64,000 bases of DNA from Rattus norvegicus (Eukaryota > Chordata > Mammalia > Rodentia > Muridae). Within the stretch, counting starts at the first letter, position 1. Every line of letters begins with the position of its first letter. A program made the position numbers and the translations under genes. The notes below the pieces were generated by a model. It worked only from the letters and a program-made list of their open reading frames with translations. It was not told the DNA's origin and made no database searches. Shown here piece by piece: positions 25,393 to 37,900 of this stretch. The DNA lies in contig NC_086024.1 of the NCBI RefSeq assembly GCF_036323735.1, forward strand, positions 68,382,424 to 68,446,423, written 5' to 3'.

Positions 25393-26154
25393 GAAACAAC
25401 TCTGTAACTTTTACTGCTTTTCCAATTCTCCCTGTAACACAGATTAGTAATATTGCTATGTTATCACCTCCCTTTTATTAGTTCTTCCTAAGCATTCTGT
25501 AACCCAAATATTTGGGAGAAAAGCTTTTATAAAACACTCACATTGTTTCCTAGACACAGAAAAGATCAGCTAGTACCTTAAAGAGTGCCATACTTTTCAA
25601 ATTCTACTTTATAGTCTGATTTCTAGGCTTATTGGAAGACTTAGAGCTATAATGTAACTGTTAATTGTATACTGGTTGATGGAAAACAGTTAGAAAGATA
25701 TGCGTGCTTTATTAACCTATTGTGTATATATACCTTACAGTTCAGGAATTTACTTTATCACCCAAAGGATAAGGGAGAACTTCCATTGTAGACTGATCTT
25801 TTGTAGGACAGTTATCTCTGAGTGCCACCTGGCCACTTTAGCTCATGACCTAAATTAAGACAGAAGCCTTTTCTAAAGTCATCTTTTAAAATTTAAGTTT
25901 ATTTATTTATTCATAACTATTGACTATTCTAACTTACCTAATACAGAAATTTATTTCAATAGACAGTAGGTAATATGACATCCTTTTTAAGAGCTCCTGA
26001 TGTGAAAGTTCCTCATTCTTGTCTTATCTTCTTGTAAACATCTCTATAGATCAATCCTGGGTCATTGTTTTGTTGTTGTTTGTTTTCTTTTCTTTGTTTA
26101 TTTCCCTGGGTTCTTTTTCTCTTCAGCTGTTATTTAAGAGGAAGAAAAGCTAGA
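25393..26154. other. Unique AT-rich noncoding sequence
   Basis: Nothing recognisable apart from short T-rich runs. Confidence 0.5.
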
Positions 26155-26335
26155 AGTAACAATAAACATTTATCAACTCCTTACGTCCCAGACACTGGGC
26201 TGGGTTCTGTGCATTATCATGGCAACTTTGTGATGGGAATGTTGCTCTTTACCTATTTTTATTTTTTTTTTCAGATGAAGAAACTGAGGAAGGGAGAACA
26301 AATTTTATGTCATCAACTACACTGTGAGATACATG
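26155..26335 (+). mobile_element. MIR SINE remnant
   Basis: In order it shows 'ccagacactgggctgggttc', 'gtgcattatcatggcaac' and 'cagatgaagaaactgaggaa', which are the hallmark blocks of the mammal-wide MIR SINE in plus orientation. A T-run (26261-26271) interrupts the spacer. It is ancient and inactive. Confidence 0.8.
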
Positions 26336-26499
26336 GCAAGTTTCCTTGATCTAGTGATAAGCCTAGAGAATATGCTAGGAGGAAGGATTTATGTCAACTG
26401 CTAGGCTGCAAAGAGCAGAACTCATTTGGTAATAACTTACATAACAGAGAATAGGTAATAACCTACATAATAAGAATGCTGAACATTCTTAAAACTGGA

Positions 26500-26690
26500 A
26501 CATATACACATGTGTGTATTCATACACACACACACAAAGACACGCACATACATATACATACACAAACACAAGTACATATGTGTCATGTACAAACACAAAC
26601 ACACATACATACATAACAATCACACATATACACATACACACATGTAAATACATATCCACATATACATGCATACACACACAATATTAATAT
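26500..26690. repeat. Imperfect CA / TACA simple repeat
   Basis: This is a CA-rich stretch with ACATA variants, old and heavily interrupted. Overlapping repetitive open frames on the minus strand are artefacts of it. Confidence 0.85.
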
Positions 26691-29494
26691 TGTGATATAA
26701 TACAAATTTCAGAGTCTGCAATCAAAACACAGTTTCAATAGCCAAGAAAGTATGCTTCCATGAGTCACATAGGATTTAGGGAGGATGAGTTAAGCCCATC
26801 ATCTCCATCCATGAAGATGAGATGCCAGTTATTACTGTGCCAGTTATTACTGTAACCTCTGTTAATATGTATCTCCTGAGTGCTAGCTTGTACTTAATTT
26901 TGACCAATAGATGCTCAATGCATGACCTACAACCCAATGTTGAAGTCCTAGTACAATTATAAAGATTCATAATAACTAGCTCACAAATAATATTTCATTA
27001 ATATATTTATTTAATATCGAACAATATGTTGACCATATTAAGCTAAAGGGTATATTGATGTAATGTTTTCTGTCTATTTTTGCTTTCTACATGGAGAAAT
27101 TCAAGGTGTGACTCACATTTTAATCTGATGTTACATTTTTCTTGAGCTGCTCTGGGGTAAAGTATCAGAAAGTGGGCTAACCAAAGTAATCGTTCAGAGA
27201 GTGTTTGCGTTTCAGAGACTACTCAGTTTTGCATGCATGCAGGGCTGAAATCAGAAGTTCTGGAAGCCTTGTTTTTTTGTAGTAAGTACTTCTTGATCTC
27301 AAACCATGAATATATTTCAGATATAAACAACTTTGCTTAATAGTGAAAACTCAACCACTCCCCAAATGGCTAGTAGATTCTCAAAATAGCAAGTGTATAG
27401 ATCCATGCTGAAGGAAGGAGACCTTCTTGAGGGTAGAATCAGTGTTAGCTGATAAGCCAATGGGCTTGGAAAATGCACTTAAAGAAACAGACTGGGGAGC
27501 TTTATACCTACAGGACATCAAAATTTGGGAAAAGAAACAATCCAGGGAAGCCTATCTCCTTAATTAACTTTTTCTTTCTTCTCTTAGATTGAGCTGTATC
27601 TATAGAAGGTACAATGAACAGGCCACAGTCCAACTAATCTCCTCAATTCTCCTGTTGCAAAGATTGATGGAGACCATTGTGTGATCAATTTGGTCATGAC
27701 ACTGGATATCAGTCATGGGCCTGACTGAAATGAATGGAATCACTTTACTCCACTTTGCGTTGCTTTTACTGTGCAAACTTAGCTAGTCCTGAGGTTTGGG
27801 GTCAGAGAAATCAGTGTTGAACCTAAGTCTACTAAGCTCCTTGGATAATTTATTAAAGGAAACTCAGCTTATTCATGCATATTAGTTAGCAGAGGACACA
27901 TCAATCAGTTCACCTGTCTTATACACATTCTCTCCTCCCAGGGTGTGCTTACCTTCTATAAAAGTTAGAAAAATGTCACACTGTAATGTATATAAAAATG
28001 AATTGCTAAAATCATAGTGGTACCTAGCCTCAAAGTTTATCTATGGTTCAATAAGCTATGTAAGATTTGGGATACATTTATAGACCCTAAAAGTAGAAAA
28101 TGCTCTCTGCAATTTGAAAATATTTGTAATTAATTTCATCACTTAATTTTCTCCTTACACATGTTCAGAGCGTTACTATGGTGAAAACAGTGGAGCAGTC
28201 TATCATGCTACCACTGCCCAATAAAGTTTTCATGATGATGGCGGTTGGAAACTTCTTGGATGGAGACTGTAAGTTCCTGTGACCTTGAACTACATTTTCT
28301 GTCATTCATGGTGTCAAATTACTTCACTCTTGATTCTTTTCCTTGTTATTCCTGTAGTGGCTTCCTTATTTTCATTCAGATCTGGTTCAAAACATTGGCT
28401 GCTACTTTGACCTACACTGACATTTCAAAGGCTGAAGAATAATTAGTGAAATAAAAACCTCATAATTACTTTCTTGCACACACCCACACAAAGCCTTTTG
28501 TTGAGCTGGCAGAATGGATTGAGATTTTGTTGTGCTGTGTTTTGTTCTAAATGACTGAGCAAGGAATTAAGGGAAGTGACAGGCGTTTTCTAAAGGCACA
28601 AAGTAATTCAGGAGCTATGGCCTTCAGTGCTCACCTAGCTGTGTTGAAACTTTTAGAAGCCGTCTTTCTTCTCATTTTTAACCCTAAGTTCTAACAAAAA
28701 GAAGTTCTTCTTTGGATATCCCTTTAAGATAGATATGGTATATCAGTCACAATGGCTGTGTAACTTAAGCTGCTAGATTTGGCTTAGTTAAAAATCCTTA
28801 TCTATGGATCACTTTCATTTAGATATTTAAATGGCACAAAATACTCAATATCTTAGGAATTTTTCAACAGAATGGACATGATGAAACTGGCTCCTTATGC
28901 CTCTTCCCTTTCTTTTAATCTGATTTACTGGACTTTGCATAGGAACCTAACCACAGTTGTAATCAATTGATGGATTGCTTATACATGGCTTTCAGTCAAA
29001 AGGAGAGAAAAAGCAGATGGCTTCTGCCTCCTCTGGGTTGAATTCTTTGGTTACTTATGGTTCTCATATTAATTTATAGACAATCATAATACCATATAGT
29101 CCTTAGGGTGAATTTTGAACAGGCCTTGATGAGAACTGCTGACTTGTGTGCCACACTCTGTGTGTTTAGTTTTTTTCACAGAAAGATTTGGCTTTGTTTA
29201 TAAGTTTTATATTTTCATCTTTTGTTTGTACTACTTGAAAAATCTTTAATTTTTACATGATATGATTTATATGTTGAACAAGTATGGCTTTTGTAAACAA
29301 AACACAAATCTAAAGTAGGCACTTCTAAAAACATTTCTCAGGTACTCTGTACTTTCTTATAATGCCTGAGTGTTAAGGGGCTTTTCATAAGTGTGTTTTG
29401 GTTATTGATTATAGAGATTAAGTTGAAAATTTTAAATGTCCATTAACCTACCTAAAATGATAACAAATTATTATATTTGCACAAGAATACCTTT
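26691..29494. other. Unique AT-rich noncoding sequence
   Basis: No recognised repeat, exon or RNA gene. Longest open frame is 65 codons (28245-28442). Confidence 0.5.
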
Positions 29495-29650
29495 CTTTCT
29501 TTTATTGAGAATAGATTCCCTTTTAACATGTATATCCTGATTACACTTTCCCCTCCCTTTACTCCTCTTAGTTCCTCCCAACCTTCTCTCCTATTGAGAA
29601 TCCAACTACTTTCTATCACTCAAAGAACATGTTCAAAAAATAAGTTATAA
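29495..29650 (-). mobile_element. Short Lx-type L1 3' UTR fragment, antisense
   Basis: The top strand reads 'ttattgagaatagattccc', 'tatcctgattacactttccc', 'ctcttagttcctcccaacc' and then 'gagaatccaactac', which match the antisense of the last part of old murid L1 3' UTRs. It is a severely 5'-truncated insertion of about 150 bp without coding sequence. Confidence 0.65.
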
Positions 29651-30659
29651 TACAATCATTGTTTTTTCAAATTTATTTAATAACTATTTGATTGGTGATA
29701 AAAATATAACAGGTCTTGTAGCTTATAGAAAAGTTTACTGTGTCTGTCAAGTAAAATAAAAAAATCATGTCTTATTGCTATTATAAACAGAGTTTGGACC
29801 TCATAGATTCTTTGATATGTCTTGGTAACACTAAGGTTCCTTAAAACATAATTTGAGAACTCCTGGCTAGGAAAGAAAATGAGATAATAGGCTAAAAACT
29901 TTATTTAAACTCCAGGAACCTGTAAAGTCATGTCTCAAAGATAAAGCATCCCTTTAAGAATGTCAAGGGCGTGTCTTTGAAATGCTAGAATAGACCTTTG
30001 GATCTCTGTGGTGAGTAAACAGGTTTCCAAAATAAGCATCCACAAGGGTAGATTTCCTTCTATTAAAATAAAGCACTGAGGTTTTTAGCAGGATGTTGTT
30101 GCTATTCACCATTACCTTAAAGTAGAAGAGACAGAGATTACAAAATGAGATGAGGCCCTTTGAACTCTAAAATTCTGATAAACAGAAAGGAGATTTAGAT
30201 AACTCTGATCCTTTATCATGAAAAAGGAAGAGTAAATCAGAAGCTGGAACAAAGTCTCTAGAAGCTCAGCTCAATGCTGTGGAATATCCTTGCAGAGTTC
30301 ATCACAGTTATAGAACTTGAGATCCAGAGCCTGTTATTGAAGGAGTGAGCGTAGCCAAAGAACCTTTATGTAGAAGGACACTTGAGATCACCTTGAGAGA
30401 AAGGAATGACATCAAACATTTGTGGGTCTCAGGGGTAAGTGAGAATATTTTGATTTTATTACTGAGATGAATCATTGGGAAGACTCTGGCAGTAAGATTC
30501 CAGTTTGTTCCTAAAATGTCTTACTGACTAGCCTTGAATCCTTTCCCATTAGACTAGAACTGGTCTTGTATTACCAATGGTGGAAATAACTTATTGGAAA
30601 GAGTATTAAATTACCTGTAGCTCTTCATCTAGAAGTGGAACCATGAGAGATTTCCAACA
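29651..30659. other. Unique noncoding sequence
   Basis: No recognised feature. Short, domain-free open frames only. Confidence 0.45.
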
Positions 30660-31600
30660 TTTATGTTGGCATGTGGACCGAGTTTGCCATTGCTCGGGTC
30701 TCATGGATGCAACCATATTACTGAGAGTTTATGGGTGCTACTTTCCTGTTATACATATGAGACACAATTTTTCAACATGTATCCTGGTATACAAGTCTTA
30801 GAATCTTTCCTTCATGTGTCTGGCATAATCTGTTCTAATTATATTATAGATATATCAATTGGGGCTGACCATTCTGTGGTCAGTTATTTTATCAAGTTTA
30901 ACCAGTTGTTACTTTCTGTAATGACCTGTCTTCATCCTGCCTATTTGCTGGGGATGATGGGGTGTGGCACTGGGAGGAGGAAGTGCCAAGTCTGGATTGG
31001 AGGTCCACAGTGGCTTCAGATCTCTTCCCTAGGTACCCAGGTGCATGTGGTATACCACTGGGAGGGGAAGTTAGGAACCAAGGATCCGAGGTCTATATTC
31101 TCTCTCTGGTAGTGTGCGTGCCAGGCAGAGAGGAAAGACAGACCCATGGATGAGCATAGAACAGTCTGACTGGGAGTGAGTGCTGACTTACTGGAGGGAC
31201 TGAAGGGAAGAAAGCTTTACTTGGGAGTCTTAGGCTCTTTAGTTGAAGGCTTTTCCCTAGAGCCTGCGAGAGGATTCTGGCTTGTTCATACTAGTTTATT
31301 TGATGGTGAATTTAAATATATGCATTTTAGTCAGGGTAAAGCAGGTATTAAATATCTTTTACAGAAAGGAATACCCAGGAGGGGAAACTTATTGGCTGAA
31401 GGTTCTGAGCTCTCTAGATATCTCATTATCATGGAGCATAACTCCAGGTGTTATGCCACATGACCCAGTGCCCTTGGTCCTCAGAGGACAGTTGTGGTTA
31501 CATGTTCCAGAGCAGGTATACAGATAGGTAGGGAGCAGCTCCACTTCTACCTGTCTCAGATCTTTGAGATTCCCTGAGTCTGAGCTCATTCAACCTTGCC
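30660..31600. repeat. Unidentified G-rich unit, possibly a rodent LTR-type repeat
   Basis: The base composition shifts from AT-rich to G-rich, with 'gggaggaggaagtgcc', 'ggattggaggtccacagtgg' and 'ccactgggaggggaagtt'. Overlapping open frames up to 149 codons (30663-31112) occur here but carry no domain I recognise. The wording resembles rodent endogenous LTR-type repeats, but I cannot name a family or fix the ends. It could instead be unique sequence. Confidence 0.35.
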
Positions 31601-31899
31601 AGTTCTTATGTCTTCTTGTAACACAGTGCCATAGACCCTCCAATGGTCTTCATCAGCTTCTTTGATGAGGAGTAAGTGTTATACCAATCTGTCTGTAGGT
31701 ATCAGGAAATTATTAAAATGCAGTTAGAAATTCTAATGGTTTGGATAAGTGGCAGTAGTAGGGTCTCCTCTAGGTCCCAATGGCTCCCCAGTTGGTTCCT
31801 CTAGTTGAATATCCAATACCGAGTGGTCAACCCATATACATGGACTCAGCAGATTTTCTTTATATATTTACATGTTGTGATGTAATCTTATTTGGCGAC

Positions 31900-32280
31900 T
31901 TGACTACATTTGAAATCAACTTGTAAAACCTAAGCAGTTGGACATGCTTGTGAGAATTTCTCTTGACTAGATCTTTTGAGACAGGAAGATTCACCCTAAA
32001 TCTGGACCACATCTTCTAGTGACAGCCTGTGTAAATGGACAAAGAAGAGATTTTCCTTTTGCATTCTTCCTTGCACTCTCTCTGGCAAGCCCATCTACCT
32101 GTTGCTGAGGTGTTCTTTAGCTAGTATAAAAACTGATTTCCTTGCAATTCCCTTGCAAAGCAGATGAGACATCTAACCTTGGGGGTTGGAAAACTATTGG
32201 ATTCCTGTTTTTGTATCAAAAGATACTAGCTGTATCACACCCTGTAAGCCACTCCAAACAATAATAAACAAATACAAACT
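31900..32280 (+). repeat. Rodent interspersed repeat, unnamed
   Basis: It includes 'ttatttggcgacttgacta', 'ttttgagacaggaagattca', 'ccctaaatctggaccacat' and an A-rich end 'aataataaacaaatacaaac'. This order resembles a common rodent repeat ('ggcaacttgactaga ... accctaaatgtgggc'). I do not assign a family name. No coding capacity. Confidence 0.45.
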
Positions 32281-32345
32281 CTAATAAATGGATACATATT
32301 TATCCATCCTTTCCTTCATTCTATCAGTTCCTCTGGGAACTCTGA

Positions 32346-32466
32346 ATCTATATCTATATCTATATCTATATCTATATCTATATCTATATCTATATCTATA
32401 TCTATATCTATATCATCTATATCTATATCTATATCATCTATATCATCTATATCTATATCTATATCT
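32346..32466. repeat. (CTATAT)n hexanucleotide array, about 20 units
   Basis: This is an almost perfect 6-bp repeat with three in-register losses of three bases ('tatcatctat') near 32412-32450. A short TA run follows at 32479-32492. Confidence 0.96.
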
Positions 32467-32492
32467 GAAAAACTCTGAATATATATATATAT

Positions 32493-32879
32493 GAAAAACA
32501 GATCATGAATTTGAAAGGGTATGGAGCAAAGGAGGTGTCAGACAGAGGGTACAGAAATGATGAAGAATGGTAAACAGTATACTCTTATATCAGATTCTCA
32601 AATAGGAAAGAGGTACTGAGTTTTCACCATGGATCCTAGAATTTCTCCCCCAAGTGGTTCTGGATACCCTGGCAAATGAGCCCAGGAAGAAAGGGGCTGT
32701 GACTCTGTGCAGGTAGAACTTGTAGTTTCTGCGCAACATGAGCTAGATCCTGGAAGCTGACCTTGTAGTTTCTTTCCATGCTCTGGTTGTTCTATAGACA
32801 TTACAAAATATGAAACTTGCCACACTTTTTGAAATATTAAAATCTGGTGTTAAGCTCATAAAACTTTAACCATATTATT
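32493..32879. other. Unique noncoding sequence
   Basis: No recognised repeat or exon. Confidence 0.45.
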
Positions 32880-33100
32880 CTCTCTACTTTCTTTCTCTTC
32901 CTTCCAGTTATTCTTTCATCTCCTGGGTACAATTCCAAAGTCATGGCATGCATGCTGGTTCTGATAGCTTCCCTCTTTCTCTGCATTCTCCAGGAACTTG
33001 GCTCATTTGCTTTTCCAATTCATATAAGTACCTCATCCACAAGCTTCCAGGAGGAAGAATTACCACACATTTTTAAAATGTTGCTTGGCTTTCAATTCAA
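32880..33100 (+). repeat. Unnamed repeat, intact paralogue of the copy split at 34170-40860
   Basis: Blocks such as 'tcatctcctgggtacaattc', 'ttggctcatttgcttttcc', 'ataagtacctcatccaca' and 'ttgcttggctttcaa' recur in order, diverged, at 34200-34233 and again at 40760-40855. The pair is either a local duplication or two members of a dispersed family. I cannot name it. Confidence 0.7.
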
Positions 33101-34169
33101 TTATTCCTTTGTTATTTGAAAATACTAGGTATTATAAATGTAAACATATTTTGAAAACTATTTAAAAATGTGGGGTATCCTTGCCTTTCTTGGTTTGCTG
33201 TAATTTTCATTAAGTTTAGTGAAATAGCATACTTTGCATCATTTCTTCATGTTATCAGTTGAGAAAACCTATGTAGACAAGACAGAAGAGTGAAACACGC
33301 ATGGTCCACTGAAATTGTTCTTAACTTGAAAGAGACAGCTTGACATTTTAGTACCATGTCACCAATAGTCCTTAGTTTTGCTATTTATTGTTTAAAATTG
33401 TATTTCAAACTAACTACATTGTTCAGAAATGTAATTTATTTAATAAATTCTGATAAGGTATCAGCCATAAAAATACTAGAAGTTTTGGTAATAGGCTGCA
33501 TGGGTACTATCTGCAATATTATCGTATTAAAACTTGAAATTCAGACTAGCAGATAGATTTCTCATTATAAATATTGTTTGTTATGTATTAAGTTTTTGCT
33601 CAATAATTGGTAAATTCTGAAAGCAATTTGGGCATTTAAAAATGACTGCCTTTATGTAGCAAGAAAAGGTAATGGAGAGGAACGCCGTCCTTTCATATTA
33701 GCGTCTTGCTAATTCAGCAATAAATATTCACCAAAGGGTATGATATCTTGAGATAAGGTCACTGTGACCATCCATTCCATTAAAAATATGTTTATTTTAC
33801 TTACAGGTGTCATCCATTAAGACAGGCAATTGACGGTTCAGCTAGTAGCCTTTGCCAAGCAAATGAAACTTACTTTTAATGGAACGGAAATTTCTAAATG
33901 ACCTAATCTCAAGTAGCATGTACTTTGCTGAATATTTATTTATTATGAACTAGTCAGCTGAAAATACAATTTGTGCTGCATTAGGTGATCTGGTTATTTA
34001 CGAATTGCATTATATCACTTAGAAAAAAAGCTCCCCGAACTAGACTCAGAAAAATATGCTAGTGTCTAACAATCTCTTCAAGTTTTCGCATATATAGCTT
34101 CTTTTCTTCCCTCATCTTCTTCTTTCTGCTTGTACATCATCTTCCTATCAATGCTACGCACCTTTCTCG
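33101..34169. other. Repeat-free block with possible regulatory element
   Basis: 33590-34030 has no recognised repeat and retains several CpG dinucleotides in AT-rich DNA. It contains a 15-bp inverted-repeat nuclear-receptor-like site at 33756-33770. It may be a conserved noncoding element, which needs cross-species alignment. Confidence 0.35.
33756..33770. promoter_or_regulatory. Estrogen-response-element-like inverted repeat
   Basis: The sequence AGGTCACTGTGACCA matches the ERE consensus AGGTCAnnnTGACCT at 11 of 12 defined positions, with a perfect first half-site and one mismatch in the second. This is a sequence match only; single sites of this quality occur by chance in a mammalian genome. 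Confidence 0.35.
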
Positions 34170-34233
34170 CTCCCCTTTCCCATTTTTTCTTCAGTTTCAG
34201 TATTCTTGAATCTCCTGGGGACAATTCAAGTCT
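34170..34233 (+). repeat. Left half of repeat split by L1
   Basis: The stretch 'gaatctcctggggacaattc' aligns with 32919-32939 of the intact paralogue. The similarity stops at the antisense poly(A) of the L1 that follows and resumes at the far end of that L1 near 40731. Confidence 0.65.
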
Positions 34234-34969
34234 CTCATACAACTTCTTTTTTTTCCTTCCATCTTTATTAGATTTGGCATTTCTTATTTACATTTCAATT
34301 GTTATTATTCCCTGTCCTGGTTTCCAGGCCAACAACCCCCTAACCCCTCCCCCTCCCCTTCTAGATGGGTGTTCTCCTCCCCATCCTCACCCCATTACCG
34401 CTCCCCCCCCAAGAATCCCGTTCACTGGGAGTCCAACCTTGGCAGGACCAAGGGCTTCCCCTTCCACTGGTGCTCTTACTAGGCTATTCATTGCTACATA
34501 TGAGGTTGGAGTCCAGGGTCAGTCCATGTATAGTCTTTAGGTAGTGGCTTAGTCCCTGGAAGCTCTTGTTCATATGGGGATCTCAAGCCCCTTCCGCTCC
34601 TTCAGTCTTTTCTAAGATTCCTTCAACAGGTGTCTCGTTCTTAGTTCAGTGGTTTGCTGCTGGTATTCGCCTATATATTTGCCATATTCTGGCTGTGTCT
34701 CTCAGGAGAGATCTACATCCGGTTCCTGTCGGCCAGCAATTCTTTGCTTCATCCATCTTATCTAGTTTGGTGACTGTATATGTATGGGCCACATGTGGGG
34801 CAGGCTCTGGATGGGTGTTCCTTCTGCCTCTGTTCTAAACTTTGCCTCCCTATTCCCTCCTAAGGGTATTTTTGTTCCCCTTTTAAAGAAGAAGTGAAGC
34901 ATCTGCATTTTGGTCATCGTCCTTGAGTTTCATGTGATCTGTGCATCTAGGGTAATTCAAGCATTTGTG

Positions 34970-37900
34970 CTAATATCCACTTATCAATGAGTGCATACCA
35001 TGTGAGTTTTTCTGTGATTGGGTTACCACACTCAGGATGATATGTTACATTTCTATCCATTTGCCTAAGAATTTCATAAAGTCGTTGTTTTTGATAGCTG
35101 AATAGTATTCCATTGTGTAGATGTACCACATTTTCTGTATCCATTCCTCTGTTGAAGGGCATCTGGGTTCTTTCCAGCTTCTGGCTATTATAAATAAGGC
35201 TGCGATGAGCATAGTGGAGCACGTGTCTTTTTATATGTTGGAACATCTTTTAGGTATATGCCCAAGAGAGGTATAGCTGGGTCCTCAGGTAGTTCAATGT
35301 CCAATTTTCTGACGAACCTCCAGACTGATTTCCAGAATGATTGTACCAGTCTGCAATCCCACCAACAGTGAAGGAGTGTTCCTCTTTCTCCGCATCCTCA
35401 TCAGCATCTGCTGTCGCCGGAGTTTTTGATCTTACCCATTCTGACTGGTATGAGGTGGAATCTCAAGGTTGTTTTGATTTACACTTCCCTTATGACTAAA
35501 GATCTTGAACATTTCTTTAGGTGTTCCTCAGCCATTTGATATTTTTCAGCTGTGAATTCTCTGTTTAGCTCTGAACTCCATTTTTTAATAGGGTTGTGTC
35601 CCTGCAGTCTAAGTTCATGAATTCTTTGTATATTTTGGATATAAGTCCTCTATCCATTGTAGGATTGGTAAATATCTTTTCCCGATCTGTTGGTTGTCAT
35701 TTTATCCTAAAAACACTGTCCTTTTCCTCACAGAAGCTTTGTAGTTTTTTGAGATCCCATTTGTCTTTCTTGATCTTAGAGCATAAGCCATTGGTGTTTT
35801 GTTCAGGAAATTTTTTCCAGTGCCCATGTGTTTGAGATTTACCCCACGTCTTCTTCTATTAATTTGTGTGTATCTGGTTTGATGTGGAGGTCCTTGATCC
35901 ACTTGAACTTAAGCTATGTACAGGGTGATAAGAATGGATCAATCTGCATTCTTCTACATGTTGACCTCCAGTTGAATCAGCACCATTTGCTGAAAATGCT
36001 ATCTTTTTTCCATTGGATGGTTTTGGCTCCTTTGTCAAAAATCAAGTGACCATAGGTGTGTGGGTTCATTTCTGGGTCTTCAATTCTATTCCACTGGTCT
36101 ATCTGCCTGTCTCTGTACCAATACCATACAGTTTTGTTTTGTTTTTTATCACTATTGCTCTGTAATACTACTTGAGTTCAGGGATAGTGATTCCCCCTGA
36201 AGTCCTTTTACTGTTGAGAATAGTTTTCGCTATCCTGGGTTTTTTTGTTATTCCAGATGAATTTGCAAATTGTTCTGTCTAACTCTATGAAGAATTGGAT
36301 TGGTATTTTGATGGGAATTGCATTGAATCTGTAGATCACTTTTGGTAAAATGGCCATTTTTACTATATTAATCCTGCAAATCTGTGAGCATGGGAGATCT
36401 TTCCATCTTCTGAGATCTTCTTCAAAAGTTTGAAGTTTTTATCTTACAGATCTTTCACTTGCTCGGTTAAAGTCACATCGAGGTATTTAATATAATTTGG
36501 GACTATTATGAAGGGTGTCATTTCCCTAATATCTTCTTCACATTGTTTCTCTTTTGTGCAGAGGAAGGCTACTGATTTATTTGAGTTAATTTTATACCCG
36601 TTCACATTGCTGAAGGTGTTTATCAGGTTTACTAGTTCTCTGGTAGAACTTTTGGGATCACTTAGATATACTATCATATCATCTGCAAGTAGTGATATTT
36701 TGAATTCTTCCTTTTCAATCTGCACCCCTTTGATCTCCTTTTGTTGTCTGATTGCTCTGGCTAGAACTTCTAGAAGTATATTGAATAAATAGGAAGAGAG
36801 TGGGCAGCCTTGTCTAGTCACTGATTTTAGTGGGATTGCTTTAAGTTTCTCTCCATTTAGTTTAATGTTAGCTACTGGTTTTTGTATATGGCTTTTACTC
36901 TGTTTAGGTATGGACCTTGAATTCCTGTTCTTTCCAGGACTTTTATCATGAAGGGGTGTTGAATTGTGTCAAATGCTTTCTCAGCATCTAATGAAATGAT
37001 TATGTGCTTTTTTTTATCTTTCAGTTTGTTTATATAGTGGATAACGTTGATGGTTTTCTGTATATTAAACCATCCCTGCATACCTGTGATGAAGCCTACT
37101 TGATCATGATGGATGATTGGTTTGATGTGTTTTTGGATTCAGTTTGCAAGAAATATTGAGTATTTTTGCATCGATATTCATAAGGGAAATTGGTCTGGAG
37201 TTCTCTTTCTTTGTTTGGTCTCTGTGTTGTTTAGGTATAAGAGTAATTGTGGCTTTATAGAAGAAGTTCAGTAGCGCTCTGTCTGTTTCAATTTTGTGGA
37301 ATAGTTTGGATAGTATTGGTATGAAGTCTTCTATGAAGTTCTGATGGAATTCTGCACAGAACACATCTGGACCTGGGCTGCTTTTGTTTGGGAGACTTTT
37401 AATGACAGCTTTTATTTCTTTAGGAGTTATGGGGTTGTTTAAATTGTTTATCTGGTCCTGATTTACCTTTGGTACCTGGTATATGTCTAGGAAATTATTC
37501 ATTTCCTCCAGATTTTCAAATTTTGTAGAATTATATTTTGTAGTAGGATCTGATGTTTTTTTTTAAATTACCTCTTGCTCTGTTGTTATGTCTTCCTTTT
37601 CATTTCTGATTTTTTTAAATTTGGATACACTCTCTGTGTCCTTTGGTTAGTCTGGTTAAGGGTTTATCTATCTTGTTTATTTTCTCCAAGAACGAACTTT
37701 TGTTTCTGTTGATTCTTTGTATAGTCCTTTTTGTTTCTACTGGGTTGATTTCAGCTTTGAGTTTGATTATTTCTTGTCTTCTACTCCTCCTGGTTGTATT
37801 TGCTTCTTTTTGTTCTAGAGCTTTTAGGTGTGATGTCAAGCTGCTAATATATGCTATCTCCTGTTTCTTTCTGCAGGCACTCAGAGCTATGAGTTTTCCT

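Noticed and set aside
30663..31112. 149-codon open frame as a protein-coding exon
   Set aside because: No recognisable domain, no defended splice sites, and several other frames are equally open in this G-rich stretch.
32346..32466. CRISPR-like array
   Set aside because: The repeat unit is 6 bp with no spacers, and this is mammalian DNA.
34130..34540. 136-codon plus-strand frame at the L1 3' end
   Set aside because: It lies antisense to the L1 3' UTR and is a shadow frame.
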